The position numbers were made by a program, and so were the translations under genes. A DNA stretch of 64,000 nucleotides from Microglena sp. YARC (taxonomy: Eukaryota; Chlorophyta; Chlorophyceae; Chlamydomonadales; Chlamydomonadaceae), in contig CM039466.1 of NCBI GenBank assembly GCA_022414725.1, positions 34,901,004 to 34,965,003 on the forward strand. Direction: 5' to 3'. The notes beneath the pieces were generated by a model. That model was not told the origin of the DNA, did not search any database, and saw only the letters and a program-made list of their open reading frames with translations. Positions 47,415-59,790 of this stretch are shown in pieces (the stretch's first letter is position 1; each line of letters begins with the position of its first letter).

Positions 47415-49485
47415 TAAACAAAATTATTTGTGTGCATACAACCTGATTGTAGCATGGCACAGCACCTACAAGGAGACTGGGTAGTGTGAAACATGGATAC
47501 CACACCGTTGAATCCTATACCGGTATGTGAATCTCGTGCCTTGCTAGGCTTATGAGGCATGATGGGCTTGATGGTGTGGTCTGTGAGGCCCTGTGTGGCG
47601 TGACCTGCCTGGCTGTACTGGTAAGCCCTAGTTACAACTCAGGATAAAGTGATACGATTTGGGTGATCTGACCTCTTATATCACAGTATGTGACGGTGAT
47701 CCTTGTGTCTCTCCCGATCCCTTGGAATCCATTATAGGGGGGCAACATAAGGACGCAAGGGGTTTAAGTGGGGGGGTTGGGGTCCAGGAAATATGCATGT
47801 GCAAAAGCGCAATCCTCGCTCTCTAAAAGAGTGCAGGGGGTCAAATTTGCTGAACAGGGTTGTTAACGTTACTTTTCACGTCTCAGATATAGATATCGGA
47901 GGGTTGGTTACGTTGCTAACGTAGATTTTGGAAACAGTTACATCTCACTAAGGTAAGGTAAAATGTAAGTACCCTTGAATAACCCTGGCGCGCTCCCTTC
48001 TTTACGACTAAGAGGACCGGGGCCGGGGCCTGGACAGGGGCAAGCGAGTCAGGTCGAGGGAGGCTATCGGAACGTCTGTGGCACTACAGGTTTAACGTAT
48101 AGGTATCGAGAATCAAGGCACGTAGGAGTGGAGGATTGAAAGGGTCGGGACAGGGAACATATATACGTGTGTTGGTGGGATATGGTGGCTGGATGGGGGA
48201 GTTTCGATCAGGTCGAGCCATCGACTAGAGGAAGAAGAATTGTTAACCTACACCGGGATATACGGTGGGTGCATGTGTATGTGCGACTTGTGGAGCCTGG
48301 TCTTCTGCAGAATGCAGTTCGTCCCCCCGTGCGATACCCGCAGAGGTGGGTGGGTTGGGGGGGAGGCCCCCGGGGAGGGCCCGGGGGAGGTTGAGGTGAG
48401 TGAGGTGGGTGGGGAGGGGTAGGTACGTTAGCAATCCGCAATCAGGTCGAAGCGAGTCTGTTGTGGATTCACCCGGATTCACCCACCTGCTGACTACGTC
48501 GTCGGGGGTAGTTTAAGTTTTAAGCAGGCAACGCAAGTGCGCGCGTCTGTCAGAAATCGCCTGCTAGTTCTCCGAATGTAAGCTCGGCCAAGCTCCGCTC
48601 ACTCTGGAGTTGCGATAAATACGAACATACAGACACACTCGGCAGCGGCAGACGCCCACGCAAGAGGAGACCAGGTCAGGCACTTCGACGTATCAAATTA
48701 ATAGTACCACAGCTAGCTTCTATCGAATGTTTGAGGGCCTTCGTTCAAAATGGTGTCAGTTCAAAGGAGTGCTAATGTAAACGCCCACACCGCTATCAAG
48801 GTTTGTAAGGCAGTGGTGTCTCGACACCTTAGCCACCATTTGTTGAACAGAGGAAAAACACCGACCTTAAAAAACACCGATCTGAAAAACACCGATCTGA
48901 AGAACCGCGTCGTGTGATTCAGAGATCTATAGTATTGTCCGCGCGACCGACCGACTGCACGGCAACAAGCTGTACAAGGGAGTTGGCCTGATTCGGGCAT
49001 CATCGCATCGTCATCGGCGTGTCGTTGACCACACCCATATCTGCACCACTCTACTGACCCTCGGCGTTCCCCAAACCAAACTCCCTCCTCTACTTCGCTC
49101 ACTCCATGTTCATGCTGTCCACGTTGCCCACTCCATCATTGTTACACTTCGTCGTTTGGAACGCTCCCTCACCCGTCAGTTTCTCTCCTCTTACAACCCG
49201 CCATAACCTGTACTGTCTCCTGGTGCGGTCCTGGTAAGCCACGCCTCCAGGCGTTCATTCTATTCTATTCTGATGCGTCAAGCCAGTCAGTCTCCTCGTA
49301 ACTGTTGTAGCGAAAGAAAGACAGCTATTCGTCGAGACTCTTGTAGTGCTGCGTTAGTGATTGAGCCGGCCCTACACTCTTTCTTCCTCGGGCTTCGCAA
49401 TTTATCTTGCTCAGGAAACTTTTGTCCTCTAGTCGTCAACGTCACTAGGCCAGCATTCTTCGCTAGCTTTCCTTCACTATCCTAT
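47415..49485. other. No supported gene
   Basis: Two kilobases of mostly normal complexity. Frames at 48167-48482 lie over a G/C-rich stretch, and the 113-codon minus frame at 48761-49102 lacks motifs. A duplicated AAAACACCGATCTGAA segment lies near 48868-48900. The stretch may include host UTR or intron sequence. Confidence 0.4.

Positions 49486-49516
<31 letters not shown>
49486..49516. repeat. Poly-G run (31 G)
   Basis: Longest homopolymer in the window. Confidence 0.95.
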
Positions 49517-49518
<2 letters not shown>

Positions 49519-49559
49519 TGGATGCTGAACTGCGAAGATTGAGATTGAGATTGTGAGCG

Positions 49560-50320
49560 GGGTGAGGCAGGGGGCAGCATGTTACTGTCTGCTGGCAGCG
49601 CTTGTGTGCATGTGAGGTAGGGAGGGATTGAGCGGGGTGAGGGGGAGGGCTACTCGTGACTGTTTCCCGGTATCGCTTGTGTGCAGGTGAGGAAGGGAGG
49701 GATTGAGCGGGGTGGGGGGGGGGGCTACTCGTGACTGTTTGCTGGCATCGCTTGTGTGCCTGTGAGGGAGGGAGGGATTGAGCGGGGCGAGGGAGGGGGC
49801 GGCATGTGTCTGTCTGCTGGCAGCGCTTGTGTGTGTGTGAGGGGGGGGGAAGGGATTGAGCGGGGTGAGGGAGGGAGCGGCATGTGTCTGTCTGCTGGCA
49901 GTGCTTGTGTGCATGTTAGGGAGGTATTGAGCGGGGTGAGGGAGGGAGCGGCATGTTACTGTCTGCTGGCAGCGCTTGTGTGCATGTGAGGGAGGGAGGG
50001 AGCTCTATGAATATAACAGCATTTTACGAACTGGAATTTGGCTTGGAAAATTCTACGAACCCCCCTCGTAAAATTTTGGGCTCTATATCGTAAAATTCGG
50101 ACACCCCATCGAGGGAGGGATTAAGCGGGTTTAGTGATAGGGCGGCATGTGTCTGTCTGCTGGCAGCGCTTGTGTGCATCTGAGGGAGGGATTGAGGGAA
50201 GCGTCCAGGTGAGGGAGGGAGGGATTGAGTGGGGTTTAGGGAGGGGGCGGCATGTGTATGTCTGCTGGCAGCGCTTGTGTGCATCTGAGGGAGGGAGGGA
50301 GGGATTGAGGGAAAGGTCAG
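49560..50320. repeat. 75-85-bp minisatellite, about nine copies
   Basis: The unit combines GAGGGAGGGATTGAGCGGGG with TGTCTGCTGGCAGCGCTTGT and GTGCATGTGA. A 110-bp unrelated insertion with repeated TCGTAAAATT (50005-50110) interrupts it. The array grades into GGGAGGAAAGGGG repeats up to 50590. Confidence 0.9.
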
Positions 50321-50689
50321 GGTGAGGGAGGATTACGATGGCGATAGGAGGAAAGGGGAAAGGGGCGAGGGAGGGAGGGATTGAGGGAAGGGTCTGTGTG
50401 AGTGAGAGTGGGCGAGTGAAGGAGGGATTGAGTGGGGTGAGGGAGGGGTGCGATGGCAATGGGAGGAAAGGGGAAGGGTTTGAGTGAGTAAGTGGGGGAT
50501 AGAGCGGGGTGGAGGGTGGGGAGGGGTGCGAAGTGGCAAGAGGAGGGGTTTGGAGGGGTGGGATGGCGATGGGAGAAAAGGGGAAGAATGGACTGGGTAC
50601 CTACCTGCGGAGTAGAAAGCCTAAACCCCAAACCCTTGTACCAACCTGTGGAGTATACCCGAATGAAAAGAATCTTCAGATTTTTGGAA

Positions 50690-51055
50690 GAAGGGATAAC
50701 ACCAATTAAAATGTCCTTGTGTCCGTCCGTCCGTCACAAAACAACATTTTCAGGTTCAAGGAAAACATCAAAAAGTTGAACATTTTTTTTTTAGATGAAT
50801 TCTAAGAATGATTTATCCCTGACAAATTCTCACCAGAGCACATATGAGCATCGCAATTCTCGAAAAGGAGCTCAGGTTTGGCCAAATAGCTACAATTAAC
50901 AGTTAACAATTTGATTTAAGGGTGTTTTGAGCTAACAGTTCAAATTTGAACCACTTCAACATGTGCGTAGACTTAGGTTTGGTAGCAGAATTGTCGTCAA
51001 AAATCCAGGCGAAACATGTCAGCATCACAATGGACGAAATATTCCTATAGGGCAC
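50690..51055 (-). repeat. Dispersed repeat R1, copy 2 (inverted)
   Basis: This is the inverted partner of 43140-43545. It starts with GTCCGTCCGTCCGTCACAAA and ends with ATCACAATGGACGAAATATT. Confidence 0.72.
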
Positions 51056-51879
51056 TTGTGCTATAATTAGCCCACGGACCCCACCTCAGGGCCATGCATG
51101 GGCATGGGCAGGGGCGGGGCTGGGGGCAGGGGCGGGGGCCACCGGGCGGGGGCAAGCCACGCCACCTGCCGCAGGCAAAAAAATCCGTTTTGGAGGACGG
51201 GACGTACCGTTCACGTCTGGGCTGGGCCCAAACATGCAATACCTTGTAAACATTCCTTACAATCAACCAGACCCCTGATTGGTCTCATTTTTCTTGTATC
51301 AAATTCTTTAAAATGAAGCCAATCTACATGCATGAATTGCATTACATTACAGGAGCGTTCAGTACTGCTTAAAATCCAACAACCCTTCAAAAACTCTCAT
51401 TTTCGTCACTTTATAGCCAACAAAGCTGCGACATCCATCGATTCAATTAGAGTCAAGTACATCAAATTGAATTTAATCCTATTCGAATTAAGAAAATGTA
51501 AAGCAATCACATGCATTCAAATCACGTTAATTAAATTAAATTGAAAGGAATAAAATCGAATTAAAATAACACAACATTAAATACAATAAACTCGCAATTA
51601 AAGTAAAATTAATTTAAATACATTGAATTAAGGATTCAATTCATTTCATTAGGGACGCGCCACCAGGCGCCCTTAATAGAGGATGGGCTCTCCCCTCAAC
51701 CAATATATCAAACATATAAACACCACCACCACTGCCATCACTGCCCCGGTGCTCCTCCTCCTCAAAGTATAGAAACGTGGACTCCTGCTGATGCTTACTC
51801 CTGCATTCATGTTGTTGCATTTAGCTGGTTGGCGGGAATCGGCCATGAGTAGGCTACAAATTGAGCTCTTATACTTTGA
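51056..51879. other. A/T-rich spacer with no supported gene
   Basis: A GGGGCAGGGGCGGGG-type patch (51098-51150) is followed by sequence rich in AATT words (51470-51640). No gene. Confidence 0.4.
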
Positions 51880-51978
51880 TATTGTTTTCTATTTTTAGCG
51901 GGCTTGCGTTCGAGCATCAGGCTATGAGGATCAGGCTATGTCTCATCCAGAGCACCAGGCTCAGTCCCGGTCATAGTG
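51880..51978 (-). repeat. Dispersed repeat R2 (inverted relative to 59790-59895 and 60235-60290)
   Basis: Its reverse complement matches GACTGAGCCTGGTGCTCTGG, then ATGAGA and AAGCCCGCTAAAA, found on the other side of the retrotransposon. R2 thus flanks both sides of the 144-bp satellite in opposite orientations. Confidence 0.7.
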
Positions 51979-51979
51979 T

Positions 51980-52828
51980 TTGTTTTACTGCCTAAGATGG
52001 CAAGCAGCTGAATCGCTGGCTGTAGCCATGTAACAAAGTTGTCGGCCTAGGCATAACTTTACATCGTCCATATATCGTACATATGATGACATGATGACAT
52101 TATGTGCTCACTAAATATCTGTTCAACTGCCAAAGACGAAGAGCAGCCGAATCGCTGGTTGGAGCCATGTTAGAAAGTTCTACTTCGTGATTGTGGGCCT
52201 GGGCATGACTATACATTGTCCAGATACGGCACACATGATTACTTTATGCACTCAAGAAGTATTTGTTTTACTGCCGAAGACTGAGAGCATCCGAATCACT
52301 GGCTGGAGCCATGTTAAAAAGTTAGACTTCATTGTTTGGGGCCTGGGCATAACTATACATTGTCCAGATACGGTACACATGATTACATTTTGCACTCATA
52401 TCATAATTGTTTTACTGCCGAAGACAGAGCGCAGCCGAATCGCTGGCTGTAACCATGTAACAAAGTTCGACGTCGTGATTGTAGGCCTGGGCATAACTGT
52501 ACAGTCTCCACATACGGTACACACGATTACATTTTTCACTCAAATCATAATTGTTTTACTGCCGAAGACAGAGCGCAGCCGAATCGCTGGCTGTAACCAT
52601 GTAACAAAGTTCGACTTCGTGATTGTAGGCCTGGGCATAACTAAACAGTCTCCACATACTGTACACACGATTACATTTTTCACTCAGATCATAATTGTTT
52701 TACTGCCGAAGACGGCGAGCAGCCAATTCGGTTGCTGGAGCCATGTAACCAAGTTGAAGTTCATGATTGTCGGCGTAGACATATCTTTACATTGCCCAGA
52801 TACATATGATAACATTCTGCTCTCAACG
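51980..52828 (+). repeat. 144-bp satellite, about six copies (left part)
   Basis: Copies start near 51982, 52126, 52265, 52409, 52553 and 52697. The unit contains TTTTACTGCCGAAGACAGAG, CAGCCGAATCGCTGGCTG and GCCTGGGCATAACTATACA. As 144 is 48 codons, one plus frame (52187-52843) is open across more than four units and gives a 48-aa repeat (IVGLGITVQSPHTVHTITFF-like). Whether it is translated is unknown. The Copia element is inserted in this array, which resumes at 59678. Confidence 0.9.
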
Positions 52829-53129
52829 TATCAGCTTGGATAACACTCCGGAGAGTGGACTTAGTGTGTGCAGCACGCCAATCTATAAATGCGGAGACGA
52901 GAATAATATTACAAAAGACAGTGGAACCATAAAGGGACACCAGCGGAGGAAAGGGGGGCGGTAGCCTGGAACCTGATCAGGGTACAGGTTAGACAGCGCG
53001 TGTCAGAAGAACCGATGACGCAGTCAACAGGAAGCTGACATAGTACTGTCAGGACCGATAGTTCTAAGGAAGTACATAAGTAGTCACCAAGTCATAAAAC
53101 GCGTGAGAGCACCGCAATTCATGCTGACA
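52829..53129 (-). repeat. Copia 3' LTR
   Basis: In element orientation it begins TGTCAGCATGAATTGC and ends CCAAGCTGATA, giving TG...TA ends with short inverted TGTCA/TGATA. It carries the one base that differs from the other LTR (G versus A, near 53080). Confidence 0.95.
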
Positions 53130-53449
53130 CTCCACCTATGACACAGGTGACATACAATACTACTTCTCCACCTATGGCACTGGTGACATAGAACTATATG
53201 TAACAGATTGAAAAAAAAAAAAAAATCAAAGAACTCCGAAAAATCGAGAGAACTTCAAATGGAAACCCAAAGGTTTATAGGAAGGAATGAAACACGGCAA
53301 AAACCAAAAATTGCCAAGTTAGAAAAGGATGAAAACCGAATATCAAAGATGGGTAACAACGGTATAGAAAACCCGATCCGGGAATAGGAACCTAATGCCA
53401 TACAATGATAATCAAAGAAACCGATGTAACAAAAAAAAAAAAAATTACC

Positions 53450-56400
53450 CTAAGAAGAAGCGGTCATCCCAAGCATCCGCATAAACCTCCAGAACACAGC
53501 AGGATCAAGGGGCTTGGTGAAGGGGTCAGCACAGTTGTCCTTGGTGTTAACATAGGCAACATCTAGTGAACCGTCCTCCACCAGCTCCTTGATGTAGTGA
53601 TGAATAACATCAATGTGCTTGCTGCGAGGGAGGAGCTGCCAGTCATTGGCCCATCTCAGAGACCCTATGTTGTCACCCTGAATGGTAACTAAATCACAAG
53701 GCAGACCCAGATCCACCCTCAACTTCTTCAACCATTGCACCTCCCTGGCAGCCTGAGACAGGGCCTGATACTCAGCCTCACAAGAGCTAATGGCAACTGT
53801 AGGCTGCCTCTTGCTCATCCAGTTCACTATGCACCCTCCAGCCAGGACAGCAAAGCCAGTCTGAGATCTCCTGTCAGACCCATCATCAGCAAAGGATGAG
53901 TCACTAAAGACAGTAAAAGAGAAATCAGGGCTGTGTGTGTAAGTGAGTCCCAGGTGGGAATGTGACCTCAAATACAAAAGCAAACGCTTGGCTGCCCCCC
54001 ACAGGGGGACGGTAGGGTGAGCAGAAAACCTGGACAGGTAGCTCACAGCAAAGGCAATATCAGGCCTGGTGCAAGTAGCCAGGTATAGCAAAGCACCAAC
54101 AAGAGAGAGGTACTGGCTATTAGAGGACAGGGGTTCTCCAGGTGGGTCAGTGACGGTGGACTTGTCCATGGGGGCACCAAACCTGGGCTTGGCAGCAGCA
54201 TTCAGACCAAACTGCTCCACCAGATCAACTATGTAGGAGTGCTGGGAGAGGTTGATCTGAACACCTGCCGTCAGAGTCAAGTGTACAAGCCATGTCCAAG
54301 GAGAGGAACTGAACCGGCACACCCATCTCTTTGACCTCCCAGCCAGCTTTCTCCATAGCCTTGATCAGCAAAACATACCTATCCAGCTCACTAAAAGCAC
54401 AGATAAAATCATCAACATAGGTTAGGACATAGCTCCACCCACCATTAGAATCCCTCCTAAAATACAGAGCAGGTTCCGCCTTGCACATAATAAAACCATG
54501 TGCAACCAAAACCCGCTTGACATCCATACTCCAAGCCCTGGGCGCCTGTTTCAAACCATAAAGGGACTTGATCAGCTTGCACACAAGGGGAACACCGTTA
54601 GGACCAAGTACCTTAAAGCCCTCAGGCTGGTGGCAGTACAGGTCCAGACCAGGTTCAAGGGGAGCATTCAGAAATGCAGTCTTGATGTCCAGCTGCCGAA
54701 CAAACATCTTCCTATGAGTGATGGCAGCCAGGAGCACCCTCAGACCTGCTTTAGAAGAAACGGGGGCATATACATCATGAAAATCCAACCCAGGACGCTG
54801 CAGAAAACCACGAACCACAAAAACGTGCCTTGAAGCGAATAGAACCATCAACCCCAACCTTCTTCACAAATAACCACCTGCCAGACAGGACCCTCTGTTT
54901 AGGAGGCAGTGGAGTGAGCGCCCAAGTGCCATGGGCATGTAGGGACGCCATCTCATCCTTCATAGCAAGGAGCCATTGATCCCTGTCAGGGTTGGTGGGA
55001 AGCATGGCAGCTTTGAAGGTCAGTTCAGTGGAAGTGGAAATGTATGCTCCCACGTACAAGCAGTGTACTTGTACATGAGCAGCGGGGATATCAGCAGTAT
55101 CAGCAGTAACCGGTAGTATAGCCCCCAGTGCAGAACTACTGCCTGGTTGAACAGGGCCGGCCTTATTTGCCTCTATATCAACGAAGCCTGGGTCGACCGG
55201 AACACCCCAGCCATACGCAGTATCGGAACCCGACCAGTGTTCCAGATCATCACTTGCACTATCGGCAACGGCTACATCATCACATGGGCTTGACCCGAGT
55301 AATCCACCAGGGACAACAGGAGGCGTCTGAATGAACGACACCCGCGAGCCATCCGAGGTGGTCGGAGGTTGGCGACTATTAGTCAATGGACCTGATCCAG
55401 GTACCACTATGATCGAAGGCTGTCGTAATCCTAAATCTTCACCGACGAAATGTGGCGCAGAGGAGGGCCTGGCGACCCCCTGCGATTCGGCTAAGATTTT
55501 ATCTGAAAGAACTGCAGAATCTCGCCCGCCCAGTGCCTTCACACACAATACAGCACCATCAGCCCCTGACCTGGGACGCAAGGTCATCCCATGATCAGGG
55601 CAGCGGTCGACAATTGGGGTTAGCAAAGGGTCAAGGGAATAAAACCGTAGGCACAGGCATATGTCCGTTGATAGCGGCAGGGATGCGAGAGACATACGGC
55701 GACCCGTCATAGGGAGATAGCCCAGGAATACAGTTATGATCAAACTGCTCATAGAAGAGTACATCACGACTCTCTACTACCTGGCGCAACTTAGGAACCC
55801 AAACAAAATAACCCTTACTCACCAGGGAATACCCAACCAGTCTACCAGATAACGCCCTTTCGTCCAGCTTGTTGCGCTTCTTCCCATTGACTAACGTAAC
55901 GTAGCAAGGGCATCCGAACACGCGCAACATCGACACATCAGGCTGAACCCCAAAGAAAAGCTCATGAGGAGTCTTATCTCCCTGATTGGGCAAGCGATTA
56001 CGAAGGTAACACGCAGCTAGGAAGGCAGAGGGCCAGAAAGACTTAGTTAGCTTAGACTCCAGGTGGATGCTCCTAGCTATAGACTGTAAGACCCCATTGT
56101 ACCTCTCCACAGTTGCATTCTGCTGTGCAGTGTATGCCAAAGATAACTCATGCACTGCCCCAACCGATATCAGCCAATCCTCAAACCACTTTACTATAAA
56201 CTCCTTAGCCCTGTCAGACCTCAGGCACTTAAAGGCAAACCCGTGCAGCTGATTCATCCATCTGAGGATGATAGTCTGAACTGCTAAGGGAGCTTCATCC
56301 CTGGTCCTCAAGCACAACACTTCAGCATAGCCAGAGTGTTGGTCTGCGAGGCACAGAATATAAAACTCCCCACGCAGACCTCTAATATGAACTGGCCCCA

Positions 56401-57157
56401 TGATGTCCAAGTGAAGGCGTTGGAGAGGTGCATTGATCGGAGTAGTGCTTGCTTTAGGCAAAGGGAGACGTTTGCCCTTAGCCTTTTGACAAGCATCACA
56501 AGGGATCTTAGCCAGTTTTTGGACCTGGTTGAGTGAGAGGGGTAAGTTCTTAACCATACCTTTCTTGACAAGTCTGTGCATGGCATCATAGCCGGGGTGA
56601 CCCAGCCGCCTATGCCACAGCCATTCAGGAGTGGTAGGGATAACAACTCCACCGTCCTCATCAACATCAAGTGCAAAAGCTGGGTAATTGTCAGCACCAA
56701 ACGAACAGCCACTGGTGGTGTAACAAGGCCTACATGCAAACTTGTAAACACCATCACTGGAGGCAGGGAAGGACCAGAGAATAGAAGAGCCCTGAGTGGC
56801 AGTGCAACTAATACTATCAAAAGAAATCTTGCAGTGGAGAGAATGAGCCACAGCATTTACTGACAGGAGGTTCACCGGACAGTGAGGTATGTAGAGAACA
56901 TTAGTTAGAATGATTGGTGTTGGTAACCAATCACTACATAACTCAATGGATCCCTTACCTACTGCCCGTTGAACCACACCATCACCAAATCGAACTGATG
57001 GCAGATTCAGTGGAACATCAAACACAGTGAACAAAGATCTATCACCTGTGATGGACATTCCAGCTCCAGAATCCACATGCCAGACACCCTCAGACAGGCT
57101 CGGACTACACACATTTGAGAACCTAGAGGTGCAGGAGAATAGGACAGGGCTTACCTG
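53450..57157 (-). pseudogene. pol: Copia pol: protease-integrase-RT-RNase H, with three frameshifts
   Basis: The frame continues directly after the gag UAG. Aspartic protease: WHVDSGAGMSITGD. Zinc-binding pre-integrase: HRRLGHPGYDAMH ... CDACQKAKG. Integrase core with D,D,E: HLDIMGPVHI, KCLRSDRAKEF, NATVERYNG. The reverse transcriptase has QLDIKTAFLNAPLE and YVDDFICAF. RNase H has SSCEAEYQALSQAAREVQWL and TKDNCADPFTKPLD. Frame changes fall near 55650 (linker between integrase and RT), 54830 (early RT) and 54290 (after YVDD). All catalytic residues are kept. The polyprotein would make and integrate cDNA inside virus-like particles. Confidence 0.93.
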
Positions 57158-59339
57158 CTACTTCTGCATAGCAAACCCATCAATTTGAGCCTGCAAGGAA
57201 GACAATTGCTTTGGAGTAAGGTGACCTGGAAGGGCCAGGTTAGCAGGCAACGGTGAAGGAAGCGTTGGTTCTGCACGACCAGGGACCCTTCGCAGGGCAG
57301 GGAACTTCGTCCAGCAACGGTCCTCCGAGTGACCATCCTTGTGGGGGCATGGTCCCCAGGTGCATTCCAGGCGCCTCTTGTTCGACCCAGAACCACCACC
57401 AGTCTTCTGCCGCCGCTGAAATGCAGCATTAGCAGGAAACTGAGGAGCGGTCCGGGACCAACCAGGATGCCTGGAATCCGACTGAGGGAGCGCTATGTTT
57501 AGAATATCTAGCTGCCTATATTCCTCTAGACAGGACCAGTACTCAACAGGTTGCTGGTTGTATATCAGGATACCATACTTAATCCGCAGCGTTTCGAACC
57601 GGGGCAGACTAGCACCTTGAACTATAATGCCCATGGCGTGACGCTGAGTCTGCGGAAACCCAGCACTGCGCAGGTCAGTGCACATACCGCGAACCCGACG
57701 AAAGAAAGCGTCAACGTGCTCATGAGTGCCCATGACCGAAGCATGATACTCCTTCAGCAAGAGAGGGACACGCGAGGCAAGGGCATCGGACTGCTGCCTC
57801 CGGATATGCAAAAAGATATCCCGAGGTGAAGCAAAGTCCCTATACACCTTGACTAGGGCATCCGTCATGTTGGCAAGCATCATGGATAAGATCATGAACT
57901 CTTGGCGGGGTAGGGTAAGTGCACTGAAACCCAACAGTGCAGGATCGACACTAGACTCACCATGAGAGGCCGAAGTTCCAGCAGCAGGAGGAGCACACCG
58001 AGGAGCTAAAGACTCACGAATCGCCAGAAAATACTCAGCAGCAAGACCAGCGTCATAAGCGCGCTGGTCATCTAAGTTCCTGATGAGATCTAGGGAACGC
58101 GCAAAACGCACAATGAGCTCGAAATCAGGACGAACAGGACAGAAAGGGAGTGGCACCTTAACAAACTGGTAACCTCGCAGGTCACTGTTCCTACGCCCAA
58201 CCCCTCCAGAGGTCACACCATTAGCAGGAGGGTAGTTAATCCCTGGCATAACAGGTCCCAGAAAAGCCTGACACTCTAGACCTAGCTCAGAATAAGCCAT
58301 CACACGCCTAGGCCTAGGGCGACCCTTGCTATCGACCATAGCCTGAGTGGCAGTCATATCCAGCCTACCGTACAGAGTGCGGTCCAAGGATTCCCCAGCA
58401 TGTTGAGCTTGGCGGATAAGACGGCAGTCCTGCAGGGATAGACGCAGAGGATGTCCGCCATCGAGCAGATGCTCCCAGGAGTCGCATGACAGCGAAGGAG
58501 GCACATATGGCGGAGGGCCAGGAGCAGGGGGCTGCTCCACAGGCGGAGGCGGGGGTGGAGGGGGCTCCTGCGAAGGGCCAGCAAAGGATGCGCGGCCAGC
58601 AGCAGCAGCAGAAGCCTCTCGAGCACGAGTATTGTAGCCAGACAGACCTCGGTCCGGAGGCAAGGTGAAAGACGCAGACTTCTGCATCAAAGACGGCCTG
58701 GCCACCTCCGGGTGGACAGGTGGAAGGGGCGCAAGCAGAGGCGCAGAGACTGGATCAGGCTTAAACTCCGGGGAAGGCGCAAGAGCAGGTGCCGACAGAG
58801 GCTCATACACAGGAGAGACGGTAGAATTGAACACTCGAGTAGCAGTGGAAGGAGTGACTCCACCGAAGTCACCACTCATAGCACTCTGCAGATCTTCATC
58901 ACCATCATCAGAGTCATCAGCATAGCCATCTTCACGGCGATGACGAGCAAGTTCTTGATAGTCGCAGTCAAAACGGGCATCAGGAGGAGGAGGCGCCCTT
59001 GCGTACTGGATAATCTGAGTGGAAGCACAGCAGAGTCGCATCAGAACGTCCTCAATCTCAGGAGAGAGACGTCGGACAGTAGCAGAAGGAGCCGTAAAGG
59101 TGGAGGATTGATTGGGGGGGGGTTACTTCCACGATGGCGGAAGGACTCTCATGACCGCTAGCAGAGGCAGCTGGTGCACAGACGTCTAGCCAATCATCAA
59201 GAGGACCCGGGTCCTCCTTAGGAAGGACACGGTCGCAGCCATTGCTGATAATGACACTGCGCATCCCGCGCGTCCAAGATTCTCCATTCTTGTCGTGGAG
59301 TTTCTCAAAATTAGCGGGAGGCCCTCGCGGAAGTTGCAT
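57158..59339 (-). CDS. gag: Copia gag (capsid/nucleocapsid), one frameshift at a G run
   Basis: The N-terminal part starts at 59339 (MQLPRGPPANFEKLHDKNGE, then SWTRGMRSVI), which matches the usual gag opening in which a folded capsid start contains K-N-x-x-W. Near the run of about ten G at 59113-59122 the frame changes, and the rest (57158-59041) continues with a Pro-rich linker and then the helical capsid region (LLKEYHASVMGTHEHVDAFF, YNQQPVEYWS). A knuckle-like CTWGPCPHKDGHSEDRCW (CX4CX5HX4C) follows near the C-terminus. It ends at a TAG at 57158-57160; pol follows in the same frame. Confidence 0.88.
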
Positions 59340-59376
59340 CGCAAAGCAGTGGTAGCAAATGAGGGACCGTATAACG

Positions 59377-59677
59377 TATCAGCTTGGATAACACTCCGGA
59401 GAGTGGACTTAGTGTGTGCAGCACGCCAATCTATAAATGCGGAGACGAGAATAATATTACAAAAGACAGTGGAACCATAAAGGGACACCAGCGGAGGAAA
59501 GGGGGGCGGTAGCCTGGAACCTGATCAGGGTACAGGTTAGACAGCGCGTGTCAGAAGAACCGATGACGCAGTCAACAGGAAGCTGACATAGTACTGTCAG
59601 GACCGATAGTTCTAAGGAAGTACATAAATAGTCACCAAGTCATAAAACGCGTGAGAGCACCGCAATTCATGCTGACA
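59377..59677 (-). repeat. Copia 5' LTR
   Basis: Identical to the 3' LTR except one base (300 of 301 by eye). In element orientation it holds the promoter and is followed by the gag leader. Confidence 0.95.
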
Positions 59678-59790
59678 CAACGACTAATGATTTTACTGCC
59701 AAAGCCGGAGAGCGGCCTAATCGCTGGTTGGAGCCCTGGAAGAAAGTTCGACTTCGTGATTATGGGCCTGGGCATAACTATATATACATT
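59678..59790 (+). repeat. 144-bp satellite, continuation right of the retrotransposon
   Basis: After the CAACG duplication the satellite resumes with TTTTACTGCCAAAGCCGGAG and GGGCCTGGGCATAACTATAT, proving that the Copia element landed inside the array. Confidence 0.88.

Larger units (their letters stand above)
52829..59677 (-). mobile_element. Copia (Ty1-type) LTR retrotransposon, full length
   Basis: The element is 6849 bp, bounded by 301-bp direct LTRs and the 5-bp target duplication CAACG (52824-52828 and 59678-59682). Order on the minus strand: LTR, gag, UAG, protease, integrase, reverse transcriptase, RNase H, LTR. Integrase before RT is diagnostic of Copia/Pseudoviridae. The LTRs differ at one position, so the insertion is recent. 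Several frameshifts interrupt gag and pol. A primer-binding site next to 59376 was not assigned to a tRNA. The purine tract is short (AGGTGGAG at 53130-53138). Confidence 0.96.
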
